Shown: piece after piece, positions 24,858 to 36,938 of the stretch
How the letters are laid out: every line of letters starts with the position of its first letter
Numbering within the stretch: the stretch's first letter is position 1
NCBI GenBank assembly: GCA_030549495.1
Contig: JAUIRK010000501.1
Location: 248,001-312,000, forward strand
DNA from: Nectonema munidae
Taxonomy: Eukaryota; Nematomorpha; Nectonematoida; Nectonematidae
Direction of reading: 5' to 3'
Length of the DNA stretch: 64,000 nucleotides
Notes under the pieces: generated by a model
What the model saw: only the letters and a program-made list of their open reading frames with translations
What the model was told of the DNA's origin: nothing
Database searches by the model: none
Made by a program: the position numbers and the translations under genes

Positions 24858-25149
24858 ATAATAAAAATAAGATTAAAATGTTCGATTTTTGAGATTATTC
24901 TACTGATGACACCGTGATTGATCACATATTTGTCTATAATGTAAATATTTTGCCCAGCAGATATTCTTTGATTTCGTAATTTGTATGTTATAGAAGCAAT
25001 AAACAAAAAAGGATTTTTCTTCATCTGTGAATATTCTGTTACCAATATTGTTTATAATTTTAAACAAGCAATCCTTTTTTCTCGTTTCATCGTTTTCTTG
25101 TCAGGATGTAAATTTTTTTTGATATTAGAGTAATCTGTCAGTAAAAAAA

Positions 25150-25830
25150 TATTTTGTCCTCATGCTGTCCAAAACGAGCAAAGCTCCGTATACCATTCAT
25201 GCATTAGGCTTTCCGTCATCCATCCTTTCTTTTTGAGTTTCACAACAATTCCTCCCAGGAATATTTCTTTTGGCATCGTCATGCGTTTAAAAATCACCAT
25301 CGGTAGAGGTTTTTCTTCCGATGCCGTGCAGCTAAGAACACAGTTGAAGTGCGTTTTTTCAGGCCCAGTTGTTTTCAGAGTGACGGATGATTCGCCTTTC
25401 CTGTTGACAGTCGGAGTGAGAGGCAGGTCAAACGTCAGAGGAACCTCATCCATATTTATGATGTCGTGGGGTCAATGGAATTCTCCGCTATCTTTGCATC
25501 TGTGAATTTGTAAAAGTTTGAAACTTTTTTCTCGTAGTCTTGAGGGAGCTGCTGACACAGACTTGTCAGTACGCTGATGGACAGGCCTTTACGTCTTATA
25601 AATCTGAGACACCACGATGGTCCACTTTTAAAATCCCCAAACTTCTTTTCGGTGGCCATATTTTAGCTTTCAGTCGGATCTGCATAGTTGAAAAATCTCG
25701 GCCGTCTGTTCTCTTATCCTCGACTCATTAAGCTCCAGTGCAGCAGCTATATTTCCTTTTCTAATTGCCAGATCAATCGCTTTAAACTTCAAAGCGGGAT
25801 AATATACATTTCTCCTTGTCTTTGCCATGA
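25150..25830 (-). pseudogene. Tigger/pogo-type transposase remnant
   Basis: On the minus strand three blocks follow family order. A psq-like helix-turn-helix (MAKTRRNVYYPALKFKAIDL, 25829 down to about 25690) comes first. Next is a CENP-B-like DNA-binding piece with GPSWCLRFIRRKGLS (25659-25456). The start of the DDE domain (MDEVPLTFDLP, TTGPEKTHF, P.VIFK, KGWM) lies at 25453-25160. An in-frame stop after CRSD (about 25675) and frame changes separate the blocks, and the rest of the catalytic domain is missing, so it is inactive. No terminal repeats were identified. Confidence 0.82.
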
Positions 25831-26459
25831 TGAGGGTGACAAAATGCCTACTGTAATCAGAATGATGGGAAGTTTAAGCGTGCTTGATTAAATCTAAACA
25901 TAAACTAAAAAGTTACATTGTTTGGCACCTTAAATGCATTACAATTTCATTGGACTAAAGAAAGCTTTCTTTAGTTTAATTTAGAATTAAAGAATAGTTA
26001 TGCATAAGTTTGTTATTTTCTAATCAGACATTCATTAACCCGAGTTTTCTCAAATAATAAAAACTTAAATCCATCTCACGAGGCAACCCGATATGAAAAT
26101 TATAGAAATCATAACTGATATAGGAAATAAGATCATATGTTAAACGTTTAAAATAAAATGATTTTATTAAAGTAATAACATTTTACTTTTATAAAAATTT
26201 AGGGTACAGTATGTAAAAAATATATTTTTCACAATATGTTAAAAATAATAGAGCAAAAAAATATTGCCTCAGCGCATTAGTCAAATTTTGTTCTTTCTTG
26301 CTCACATTTTTCTTCTAATTCAGAATTTTCTGTCTAAATAAAATTATTAAAAGATTAATAGTTTAGTTTTATACATAAATTCTAAAATTAAATTAATCGT
26401 TAATATCCATTTTATAACAGTGACCGTGTGTTGAGTAGATAAACATTGAAGCATGTGGG

Positions 26460-26584
26460 GACTCAGGGCCTGCACGGGGCGGGATACCGCGAGTTTGCTG
26501 GACGAGGACATAAATTGCGGGTGCAGTTCATTTGTTTAAACCGTCGATAAAAGGCATAGAAGAGGGGAGAAGGGAGCTTTCCCC
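26460..26584. other. GC-rich patch with hAT-like start
   Basis: CAGGGCCTGCACGGGGCGGG at 26464-26483 opens a short GC-rich stretch in AT-rich surroundings. It looks like a hAT-type terminal repeat, but no partner or target duplication was found. Confidence 0.3.
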
Positions 26585-26690
26585 GTTGGGATTTATTTTT
26601 CCCCTCTGAAACTCCTTTGAAATATATTAATGTATACACTTTCTTATAGTCCCGGCTCCATTAAAATCAGTTTTGCCTCCTCCACTTGAT
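26585..26690. repeat. Dispersed repeat, copy 2
   Basis: It matches 6720-6815 in the same orientation (GAAACTCCTTTGAAATATAT, then ATGTATACACTTTCTTA and CAGTTTTGCCTCC), with about 15 extra bases before the last block. Non-coding. Confidence 0.55.
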
Positions 26691-27106
26691 CAAGCCCCCC
26701 CCCCATACTTGAAGTCGGGAGAAGGGGCTGATTTAAACAACCAAGTCTTTTATCCAGAAATCAAATATAAGGAATCTTTATCCTTAGATATTCGTTTTAT
26801 TTAATGTTTTAGTTTTTTTATCAAGATTTCTTAGAATAATTGGCAATGTTTTTAAACTTTGCTTAAAATTTTTGTTAATAAAACTTAGTATAAATAATTT
26901 CATTTTCATGTAATTTAGAGCGTATAACTTAGGGAATGGAATAGCTAATTTATAAAAAATTTAAGGTTTGTAGAATATTTCTTCCAAAAATTTTTCTATT
27001 TAAAAGGGATAAATTTAAGTTCACGGCTACATACCTGACAATTCATAGATGCTTATCCCAAATAAATTTTCAAACTTATATAAGATTATATATTATATTA
27101 TATAAG

Positions 27107-28976
27107 ATGATATATACCATCCTAACACACATAAGTTTGCCTGGTTATGTAAAATGTGCATCACAAAATACCGTTACTACTTTTATCACTTCTAAGCCAA
27201 AACAATGGGACATAAATGATCCTAGACAGCAGGAAATGACTAAATGTGTTGTAAATTATATCGCACAAAGCCTGCAACCTCTATCCACAGTTGATGACCC
27301 TACTTTTTGTGATCTTTTAAACAAGGCTCAACCAGCGTATACGTTGCCCAGTCGCAAATATTTATCGACTTTTTTGATACCAAAAAAGTTTCAAGAAGTA
27401 AAAGAAAAAATTAAAATACAGTTAGCTAAAATAGATGATATTTGCTTAACAGTTGACATCTGGTCTAGCAGGGATATGAGAGGGTTTATTGGTGTGACAG
27501 GACACTTTGTAGAAAACTTTTCTCTCAGGAACATTATGTTAACTTGCCAGCGTTTCAAAGGTCATCACACTGGAGAGAGGATTTTATCAGTTTTTCGGGA
27601 GATTGTGAATTCATTCTCTATAGACAATAAGATAAGCGATATTATAACAGATAATGCAGCTAACATGTTAAATGCCTTCGTCACGCTACCCGGATTGGAG
27701 CATCACATAACAAGTGATAGCGAAAGTAAATTTGAAGATGACGAGAATTTGGAGTTGGAATCTAGTTGTACAGTGGACGAAGCTTTGATGAATTTTCCCG
27801 AACATATTCCTTGCTTTGCTCACACTATTCAACTGGTGGTTAAAGATGGATTGAAAAATACTCAAGAAATTGCAGCTATTATAAATAAAGCGTCTAAACT
27901 TATTAATCATATAAGACATTCAAGCCTATGTACAGAGATTTTTGAAGGAGATCATAAGTTTCAAGCAAAAAACAAGACTAGGTGAAGCAGTGCTAACAAG
28001 ATGCTAAAATCTATTTTAATAGCTGATCCCATGAAAATTGAAAAGATCAAGTTTCTTGGAAAGATGACCAAGGATGAGATGAATATCATCAAAATAATAA
28101 CAGAAGTTTTAACACCGTTTGAAATTGCTACGAATCAATGCCAAGGACAAAACGTAGTAACATCTAGTCTCGTGTTACCTTGTATTCGAGGTATAAAGTC
28201 TGCACTACTTGAGCTATCTTCACAGTACAAATCGAGTCTAATTTCGAATATTTTTTCTCAGTTGAAAAGCGCTTAAATATATATGAAAAAAGTGATGCTT
28301 TTCGATTAGCACACCGAAGGAAATCCTTGAGCTGACTCATCTGCTGCAAAAGAAAGTTACAGCGTTAGTCCCATTGAATAAAACAAGTACACTTCAACAA
28401 GTGACAGAAGCTCATAAGAAAAAATGCAAACTCTTCAATTTCATGTCTACAAAGTCCATTGCAAAGGATTACAAAAACTTTCAAGCACATCGGCTGAGTA
28501 TCAGATAAAGTCTTATCTAAAAGAATCAACAATTCCGGAGGACAACGACCCGCTTATTTTCTGGCAACAAAATAAATCTATTTATCCTGCTAGCTCTTCG
28601 CTATTCCTGCATCATCTGCTCCTGTCGAACGAGTTTTTTCGATTGCTGGCAAAATTATAAGGCCAGACAGATGCCGTTTATCAGATTTGAGGAGCTAATG
28701 TTTCTAAGATCAAACATGCATATTGAATTAATCGATAAATTTTTTAAATATCAATTTCAAATTAATTACATTTTTTTGTTCTATAATAAATATATTTACT
28801 TATTTTTGTATAAATCGGAAGTTGTAATTGTAATTATAATTGAAAGAAAAATTAATTACATAATTGTAATTGTAATTGAAAAATTTTTTTTAACATAATT
28901 GTAATTATAATTATAGTTTAAAGGTAGTAAATAAAAGTGTAATTGTAATTGAAAGTTATAATTGACCCCAACCCTG
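27107..28976 (+). pseudogene. hAT transposase (ZBED/Ac-type), broken, with 3' terminus
   Basis: The 292-residue frame 27107-27985 has the first catalytic Asp (CLTVDIWSSRD), the second (ITDNAANM) and the C.H insertion motif (IPCFAHTIQLVV). 28001-28276 continues with the conserved Glu region (ITEVLTPFEIAT). The C-terminal dimerisation domain lies in shifted frames: DNDPLIFWQQN (28539-28571), then PASSAPVERVFSIAGKII (about 28604-28658), then FEELMFLRSN. At least three frame breaks are visible. The BED zinc finger is absent, so the 5' part is missing. AATTGTAATTG-rich sequence then leads to the terminus ...GACCCCAACCCTG at 28976, a hAT-type CAGGGTTGG end. The C-terminus and this tail recur at 54.5-55.07 kb. 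Confidence 0.88.
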
Positions 28977-28984
28977 GTTTATAG

Positions 28985-30595
28985 TAATAGTGTATAAGAA
29001 AAAAGAAAAGATTACAATGTAACAAGCGCTTTCATTTTCTTTTAGTTATATTATTCAAGCTAACAGAGAGAAACAAATTTATATATTTTTCTACTAAATA
29101 TTACTGTTCTTTCAATTTAGTGTATGCAGAATATAGAAGAAATAACTATTAACAGGTAAGTATTATGCATAATGCATTGATGTTGTTAGGGATTATAAAA
29201 GCAAAATATAGTTTTTTTATTACAAAATATTGAAACTTAAATTATATATATATGTTCGGGTATAAGATGACTGTGAGTTTCTAAAATATTTTTGATAATC
29301 TAAACTTCGTCTTATACGCCAGCAATTTCGGTATATATTTTTAAAAATATTTAAAAGAAATTACCTTAATATTTTCCGGAACATTGCTGTCTACAAATAA
29401 ATTCAACTTTTCTTTTATATAATTTAAATAAAAGGAAAAATATTTTGAGAAAAAAGTAAACCAAATAAAAATAACTGCGGGAAATAAAATACAAGAAATA
29501 CAAACCATTTTATGGTTTTTAAATATTTGACTAGCAATTTATTGAAAAATTCTCCAAAACTAGAATAAAAACGAATTCAAAGAAAATAGAAAAAATAAAA
29601 TTTTTTTATATATTAACAGTTCCTTATAATACTTAGAATATACATTCATATAATAACAACAACATTTTATTATTGTTTAGACTTGTTTTCCTCAGACTGC
29701 GAGACATATAAACAAGAAACGAAATTATGATTAATTAAAGAAGTAACATGATTTATTTTGTATAAATAATTTTATCGCAACAATTATATAAAATTAACTA
29801 TATAAGTTAGACAATATTTATCAATATAAATAAAACTGTGTTTAAAAATAATTATAATAGCGGACCCATACTTCTATATAAAATGTAAATTACATTGGTA
29901 CGTGAGATAACAATATCAATGTTTAATACGTTTTAAAACTATGTTTTTTATTTTACTAGAGATTTCAAAACATGCTAAATAAAATTTTCACAATTTTTAT
30001 TGGAATATGTGACACCCAACTTAAAACGACTGTACAAAACATCATAGAATGACTACCATATCGGTTAGTTTTAGGAAGCCTTAAAAGTAAACACAGATAT
30101 TTTGAAATTGAATATATCTTTCAGTTTCAGCAAACTATTCCTAAGAAAAATTTTATTAGTATGTTCTATGTTTCTCAACATTACACATTTCTTAGAGCAC
30201 GTTTCTGTAGCACTTCAATTTTATCTTTTAAAAGGGATACTAATTGACAATACTATAGTTCAGGTATGATAAAAAGAGCTGTTTATATATCATAAGTTAG
30301 ATATTCGTAGGAAATATATTTTTTGTACGATATAAAATCGAAATTATTATATTCTAATTTAAGCTTAATTGATCCGCGTGCTCGTTGAACTTATATACCT
30401 TAATTTTATAACTGCAATGAAACTTAAATACCTTAATTTTATAACCACAACTAAATGTAGCTCTCTATCCCATTTTTTCTCACGGTTCCCCTAATAACGA
30501 GAGAGCCTGACTAACAACAAAATAAAAAAAAAACCCTTTTTGTAGCTTTTTGGTTCTTCAACAATATTAGTAAGACAGTTTAATTGAATATTTTC
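28985..30595. other. AT-rich spacer, one possible microexon
   Basis: Mostly featureless AT-rich sequence. A 35-nt stretch at about 29121-29155 sits between a good acceptor (TTCTTTCAATTTAG) and an ideal donor (CAG|GTAAGTATT). It encodes CMQNIEEITIN in one frame. With no neighbouring exon found it stays speculative. Confidence 0.3.
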
Positions 30596-30599
30596 TAAA

Positions 30600-32900
30600 T
30601 TAGTGGTGAGCGGTTTGTTGAAAAAAATTGGAAGAAGGGAAATAGGATGTTACGTGATAGACAGAGAGAGATCGTGGATTATATTTTGTGCAACGGTTAG
30701 GGGAAATGCGGTTTCGAGCTGTGAGCAACAAAATCGACAGAGTTTGAAAGAGATGAAAGAGTTTCTAGAGGTTTCTAGAAGATTGTTTTTGGAAGGGCAG
30801 CGGCCAGAGTGGCATCTTATTAAAGGTCGCGAAGGTAAGCATTTTTGTTTCTACCAGGATTGGTTGATGATATCGAGGTTAGTAATGTGAAACACCAGGA
30901 GTGTGGGAGGGATAACTACCATTGGTTTTTAGTGTGTAGCGTAAGCTCACGAAAGAAGACATCAAGATGTATTGAGGTCAGATGTATTGTACATGTTTGG
31001 GAGATGGATTGTTTGACGAGGTAATCGACGTGTTTGTTTTCAGGAATGTCTGAGTGTGCGGGTCAACCGAAGATTGAGACGGCGAATTGGTTAGATAAAC
31101 GTTGGAATAAGAATAGTAATGTCGAAGTAAGAAAAGGGACGCTTTTTTTAAGTAGTAGGTCCCGTGAAAGATTATGGGAGTCAGTGTAGAAGTGAATGTC
31201 TTTGGAGATAGTGAAGTCGTTGAGATTGTCAATAATATAATTGCTCGATGCGATTAGGGCTTGGTACTCGCATTCATAGTGGTGATAAGACAGTTGAGGG
31301 GTGCACCGCTGGGGAAAATTGGAGAAATTGATGAGCCATTGTGCAAAGCAAAAGCGTAGGAATACTTCTTCGATGTGTTGGTTGCGTCCAAGATTATTTT
31401 TATGGTAATGGTAATGTTGGTGTTGGATCGTCTTCTTATTTTTTTACAAGTGATGCTGCTAAGATTTTATTTGCACTGATATTGATACTCGCAAGGAGAG
31501 GTGAAGTAGTGTGTATTAGAGCAGTTAGGTGTAGGTTAAAGGAATAAGATGATGATGTAAGCGAGGGAGAGTTTGGGAGATAAGTCTCTGGTTAGGGTCA
31601 AAGCTAGTATTGTGGGGTAGTTATACGTTGAAGACAAGAGGGGGTATAAGCGACCTGCACATGATTATATAGCGTTTTAGCAGAGTTTTCTTCAGTTGAA
31701 TTAAAGAGGCGTGCCACTCAATGAGATTTATAGGTTTGCAATCGGAGTTGTGCGGAAAGCTTTTGATATGGTGAGAAGACATAAGCGATGGATTTTTGTA
31801 GGAAGGTAAGGGTGAAGGGGTATTCAAACAACGTACTCCATAATAGGATACCGTATTCGAGTACAGGTAAAATGAGTTACTTATAGATAAAAAGCGAGTG
31901 GTGGAGATTAAGACCTCTTTTGTATAAAATAACTTTTGATCGATGTGAAATATAGTTTTTGATAATTTTATGTATGTGTTTTTAAAGTGGGTGGACCACT
32001 TGAGGTTAGTTTGAAGAGTCAGTTCGAGCTAGACGATTCTAAGAGAATGTGTTTTCGGCTAAGTGTACATCTATAGAATGTTTACCGGTAAAGTGGATTT
32101 GAGAGGTTTTGGATGTATTAAATTTGATTTTGTGTGGTTTGGCGATGAAGTTCAGCATGTTAAAGAGAGAAGAGATATATGAGATATTTTCTTCTTGATT
32201 ACTTGTAGAGAAAGAGAAAAACAGTTCTTCTGAATAGCATTGTGAGAAATGGGATTTGGAGTGGAGTATGTCGAGAAAATTTTTGACGAGAATGAGACAG
32301 AGAATGTCGGGGAAGGAACCTCCTTGAGGTGTAAAGAGAGTGATATCACACTGAGATTTATGGCAGAAGATCAGACAGCGGTTGTGTAAGTAGTTGCTTT
32401 CAAACTTGATGATATAGTTGGTATATTTTTTGAGATACATATTAAGGATGATGGCCGGGTGCAAGGCATTATTGAAGGCATTATGGATGTCGAGGAATAG
32501 GACGGTTTATGTTTTGTGTGAAGCTAAAGAGTTAACAAGGTAGTCGGTGAGTTTGGAGAGGGCTGATTCGGTATTTCTGTGTGGGTGGTAAACAAATTGT
32601 GAAGGATAAATTAGGTTATGTTTGGATATCTAGTGTATAAGTCTTTTCCGAATTATATTTTCTAGTATTTTCGCAAGGACAGGAAGAAATGCTATGGTTT
32701 GAGGGATGAGGTCTCTTTGTAGGGTTTTTGAGGAGTAGTAGTTTTCCTATCTTCTAGATGAATGGGAAGTGCTAAAGTTTTATGGAGGCGTCATAAATGT
32801 AGAGTAGGTGTTGGTATAGACTGTGTGATTGGATTCAAATTTCGTTTGAGATTACTAGGAAAATTTTTTCAAGTTTTCCAACCTACTCGATCGAAAACCC
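30600..32900 (-). mobile_element. Decayed RNase H-type LINE, copy 3
   Basis: Minus-strand RT palm at 32464-32039 carries TPQGGSFPDILCLI and QCYSEELFFSF, aligning directly with TPQGGCLSDILW and QCYSDDILFTF of copy 1. RT finger text lies at about 32740-32500 and thumb-like text near 31900. An RNase H piece (HHYECEYQALIASSN, HFYTDSHN) lies near 31290-31170. The active-site YSDD has become YSEE here, and many stops break the frames. The 5' half is absent. Limits approximate. Confidence 0.75.
32039..32464 (-). pseudogene. Reverse transcriptase fragment of LINE copy 3
   Basis: This 141-residue frame shares residue-by-residue similarity with 18090-18662: TPQGG, then S(H/N)F(S/A)QCYS, then KIKFN(T/P)SK and IHFTGK/IHFTRK. 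The catalytic aspartates are replaced by glutamates, so it cannot be active. Confidence 0.85.
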
Positions 32901-33109
32901 TATGTAAATTTATATTTTTTAGGCTTTCCTACAACTGATTTTGATTGTATTTATCCAACCTAGAGAGAACACGGTGATTTATCAAGTATTTAACATGAAA
33001 CATTTTTAAAAATAATTAATAAAAACGATAGAATACTTTAGATGAGAAATTTATTGCAAATAATGTGGCGTTTTCATATCCTTTTCAAAAGGAAGAAGAA
33101 AAATGATAT

Positions 33110-33245
33110 TTCAAGTAATCACTTCATATAAACTATTATAATAATATATTAGTGATATTTATATGAAGACGAACTTTATCTTCATATAAGTTTATATGAA
33201 GTGGTGTCACCATTTGGAATATGTTATTATTCCAAATAGGAAATA
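33110..33245. repeat. Cluster of short palindromes
   Basis: CTTCATATAAA-type and TTTATATGAAG-type words alternate four times between 33122 and 33205. TTTGGAATAT, a short loop and ATTCCAAAT then form a separate hairpin at about 33211-33239. The arrangement resembles a foldback element or its scar. Non-coding. Confidence 0.5.
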
Positions 33246-33819
33246 ATTGGCTAAAGAAATTTTCCTCACTATTTTGAATGACCATATGTGATGTAAAGAT
33301 GAAAATAAATTTGTTTACATCTTTCATATTATTTTATGCTAGTTAAAATTTAATGACAAATATTCGCTCCCGACTTTGTCTAAAGAAGGGCCACCCTATA
33401 TAATTGCAAAAATTTAACTATTTTTTTCCTTTATTTAATATACTTAAAGCGATACCAAAATTTTATTATATACCAAATCAAAAAATAAATGTGGAGTTAT
33501 ATTTTCTGCCTTTCTAATCGTAGTTGAATTGAAAATTACCACTGACTCCACAATTATCTATGTTATACATAACGCGGTTAATATGTTTCCGCTAAATAAA
33601 GATTTATTTTTATCTACTCAATGCATCACCAAGTGTATTCTAATGAGTTTAAGTGAAATAAATGATTTCTTGAGTATTGTAGTTTATTTGGAGAAGTAGA
33701 AAATGATGTGAAGATGTATATAATAATATTTCTAAGTTTTCTGTGATTAAACCATTCTACACTTATATTTATAAAAATACGATACTTTGCACAATTTGTG
33801 TATCAATCACTAATTGGGA

Positions 33820-34040
33820 TTTATCTAGATGCCTGGATTTGGTACTGTAAGGTCTTGGGTTCGAATCCAGTATCAAACGTTCACTGCTCAATATTCGATG
33901 CAAGAGGTTTATTTATGCCTTCTCGGTGAAAATATCTCAAGGTATCTCTACCTGAACCAGCAGAAAGGGAGATCGTTTCATGGTATAGAGCGGGAGTCGA
34001 TCACAAAACTTTTCGACTCTATAGCGGCGTATTTATGAAT
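33820..34040 (+). mobile_element. tRNA-like SINE remnant
   Basis: GGGTTCGAATCCAGTATC at 33855-33872 is a perfect polymerase III B box with its T-arm pairing. The A box upstream is weak. A non-tRNA body of about 170 nt follows (ATCTCTACCTGAACC, GACTCTATAGCGGCG). The upstream arms do not fold into a whole tRNA, so it is a SINE head rather than a tRNA gene. It lies just beyond the 3' end of the survivin gene. Confidence 0.5.
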
Positions 34041-34090
34041 ATTATCTGCGTAAATATCAAATGTTTCATAGAAGCAAATGTAAAATAAAG

Positions 34091-34096
34091 TTTATT
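34091..34096 (-). promoter_or_regulatory. Candidate polyadenylation signal of survivin
   Basis: AATAAA on the minus strand, 24 nt after the survivin TAG stop, would give a very short 3' UTR. Motif match only. Confidence 0.5.
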
Positions 34097-34120
34097 GTAA
34101 AAAAATAAAATATTGCATAA

Positions 34121-35960
34121 CTATCGAGATGTTTTTTTAAAAGCTTTGATGTTTGCTTCTATACTATCCTTCACTTCTTGTTTCTTCATCTTTAACTCTT
34201 TATACTTAAAGAAGAAAAAAGTATACGTGAAAAAGTATATAAACTAAATAAAATACCATATAGTTTTTCCAGGAGTCAGAAAAGAGGTCTAAAGTTTCTT
34301 TATAACTGGGCGATTTGGTTATTTCGTGTACTTTAATGAATGTGCAGTGAGGTGAGTGCTTTTTATGCTCGAGACTTAAATAGAACATAGAAATGAAAAC
34401 ATCAATTTTTTTTAAATATAAGTTTTACAGGCAATGGGAAAATTATACCCCCTCCAAAAAAGATTTAGATAAAGAGGATATGAGATATATGTGAGACAAA
34501 ACGAGTTTCATGCACTAGGCCACATACCAGCAATTCAATATTTTATTGTGTACATTTTTCATTCCACGTAATATATGGCTGCCAATTTTTACAAATCACA
34601 TTTTTTTTTTGCAAAAATTGACGAATTATCGAAGAATTCTGGATAATTTAATATTATCTAATTGAAAAATCTTTAATAAAATGACACCACTTTGCTGATT
34701 TTATTACATTTAGTCTAATATTTAAATGTTTTGATATAATACACGCATAATACATTTTAAAATTATTCTATTATTGAAAATATAAAAATCCCGAGTTTGA
34801 GTTATAAAAATAGAAGGATTGGAATGAATAAGAAGCTTTCAGTTTAAGATGAAATTGCAAATATAATATATAAATTTTAAAAATGTTAATAAAAAGCAAA
34901 GAATAACCTTATATAATTTTCATATTTAGCTACTTACACATACATTCAGTTTGAAAATACATTTAGGAGTCGGGTAAAGAAATTGACAAGTATGAAGTCG
35001 TGAACTTAAATTTTGCTCTTTTAAATAGAGATTGAAAGTCTAAAATGTTTGGTAAAAAATTAGCTACAAATCTTAAATTTATATGAATTAGCTATTCCAT
35101 TCCCAAAATGATAGAGGATAATTACATGATAATCAAAATTTGTACAGAAGATAATACAATTGGAAATTAAACTCAATACAAATTTAACGTTTAGATGAAG
35201 TGAAAAGCAAAAACATTGCGAAGTATTCAAGAATAAAAATTAGAAATATTCATTTAAAAAAAACATAAAATGAATATCTAAGAATAATGATGCTATAAAT
35301 TTAAATTCTCGAATAAAAGACTTGATTATTTAAAAATATTTGGTAATTATAATAAGAGCATTTTTCCTGACTTGTGTATTCTATTATATTAATTTAACTC
35401 TTTCAGTTAAATTAATTCAAGCTTTTGAATTCTTATATAGTATATTCATTGAAAGAGGCTTTAAAACAAGAAAAGTATTATGGATAGTCTAGTGATAAGC
35501 CAAATAAGTCTTTTAAATAATATAAATAAAGATGTTACAATTTAAGAATTTATATAAATTTTCTGCACCCGACTCTGATAAGCTATTAGAAAATAAATAT
35601 ATGCTTGTAACAAACTCCAACGCAAGGCAAGTAGTGAGGCTAAATTACAATAATTGAAAATACTTAAACTTTGGAATATAAAATCTTACAAAGGATTGTC
35701 ATCATCTTCCCAACCATCAAGTTCTTTCCAACAAACTAAACAAACGACAGTATCATCCTTGTAACTTTTAGATAAAGATACAAAGCCAGCTTCAGCCATC
35801 TAGAAAAGTAAAAAATATTTCAAAAAAAAACGAATATAAAATTAAAATTTGCCTTTTGTTTATTACAGCTAGATTTATCATGAGGCCACGTTTTAAAAGT
35901 CTCTAATCTCCTATTAGATATAGATAATAGAGGTATGATATCACAATTTAAAAAATTCAT
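34121..35960 (-). CDS. BIRC5: Survivin homologue, complete four-exon gene
   Basis: Survivin is a single-BIR inhibitor-of-apoptosis family member and a subunit of the chromosomal passenger complex in mitosis. Exons on the minus strand: 35960-35853, 35799-35690, 34374-34257, 34204-34121. Together they are 420 nt, giving 139 residues plus stop (human 142). RRLETFKTWPHDKSS and MAEAGF match the BIR N-part. The zinc ligands are complete with human spacing: CLVC, 16 residues, H (of EHKKH), 6 residues, C. The C-terminal helix is lysine-rich (YKELKMKKQEVKDSI, ending AFKKTSR). Introns are 53, 1315 and 52 nt. The first uses a GC donor (AAG|GCAAAT); no in-phase GT alternative exists. The start is the first in-frame ATG of exon 1. 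A LINE 3' end lies about 470 bp upstream. Confidence 0.94.
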
Positions 35961-36430
35961 TTTTGAATTAAAATTAATAAAACAGATTATTTCGTGAATA
36001 AAAATTATGTTTAAAAAAAACTGAAGAATGATTTTAATAAAATTATAAGGAATATTTTTTTACAATTTCTTAATCTTTTACTAAGTATTGAATTTAATTA
36101 CCTTATTAAACCTGTTCGCATTGCGTCATGTTAAAACGAATGCCAATTTTTTAGTAATAATAAATTGAATTTATGCATAATTAGACCTTTTGAAAAACTG
36201 CACGTTTTACCCTATCTCATCTGTCTAAATATGTCCCATTTAATATTTTTAGTAATTTGCAACAAATTAAATTGTTACTCTTCTCTTGATAAATAGTCAC
36301 ACAAGTTTCAATTTGGGATTTTGTAAAAATTTACAAAGAAATTGTAATCTAAACATTCATTATTATAAATTTGGTACTGAAGAATACTAAATTAATTTTT
36401 GTAAAAATTAAAAAGGAGTAGAGTAAACAA
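35961..36430. other. Survivin upstream region
   Basis: This AT-rich stretch between the survivin start codon and the 3' tail of a LINE must hold the survivin promoter unless transcription starts inside the LINE. No core promoter motif was assignable. Confidence 0.4.
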
Positions 36431-36938
36431 TTTATTGGTTGGTTGGTTGGTTGGTTTTGACACAACTTGTAGATCTAAATAAGATTTGAAAGCAGGCGTA
36501 CGGCTTCGCCAAAAAGTTTGTGCTTAGCGTCGTTAGAGTGTCACAACTGAAGAAAACGAAAAAGAAGAAGTAGAGGAAATAAAGACATTAAGATGAGAAA
36601 AAGTGAAAGGGCTAAAATAGGGTTAATGTAATTCTAAATAAAAAATATGTAATAAGTGATTCATACTGGATGGCAGCTTAGTATTTTTTCTATATCATCT
36701 AATATTGACGATAATTTTTTCAAAAGGTACGGGTGTTCTAAAATGTATTTAATGTAGAAACATTGTGTTTTCATGCAGTACATGCGAAATTGGTCACTGA
36801 GAGTAAGTGTTTTAACACACGAAAAAAGTAAGTGATTAGGACTTTCAACTGATTCACAGCCAAAACGGCATCGATTATCAGAACATTTACCGATTAAGTA
36901 TAGGAAGCTTTTACACTAACAACAAACCGAGAGCCATT

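Noticed and set aside
30603-30890. 95-codon plus-strand frame
   Set aside because: It lies antisense to the 3' part of the decayed minus-strand LINE copy 3 and shows no family motif.
33829-34038. tRNA gene
   Set aside because: The B box is perfect, but the acceptor and D arms cannot be formed. The transcript would continue into an unrelated body, so it is a SINE.
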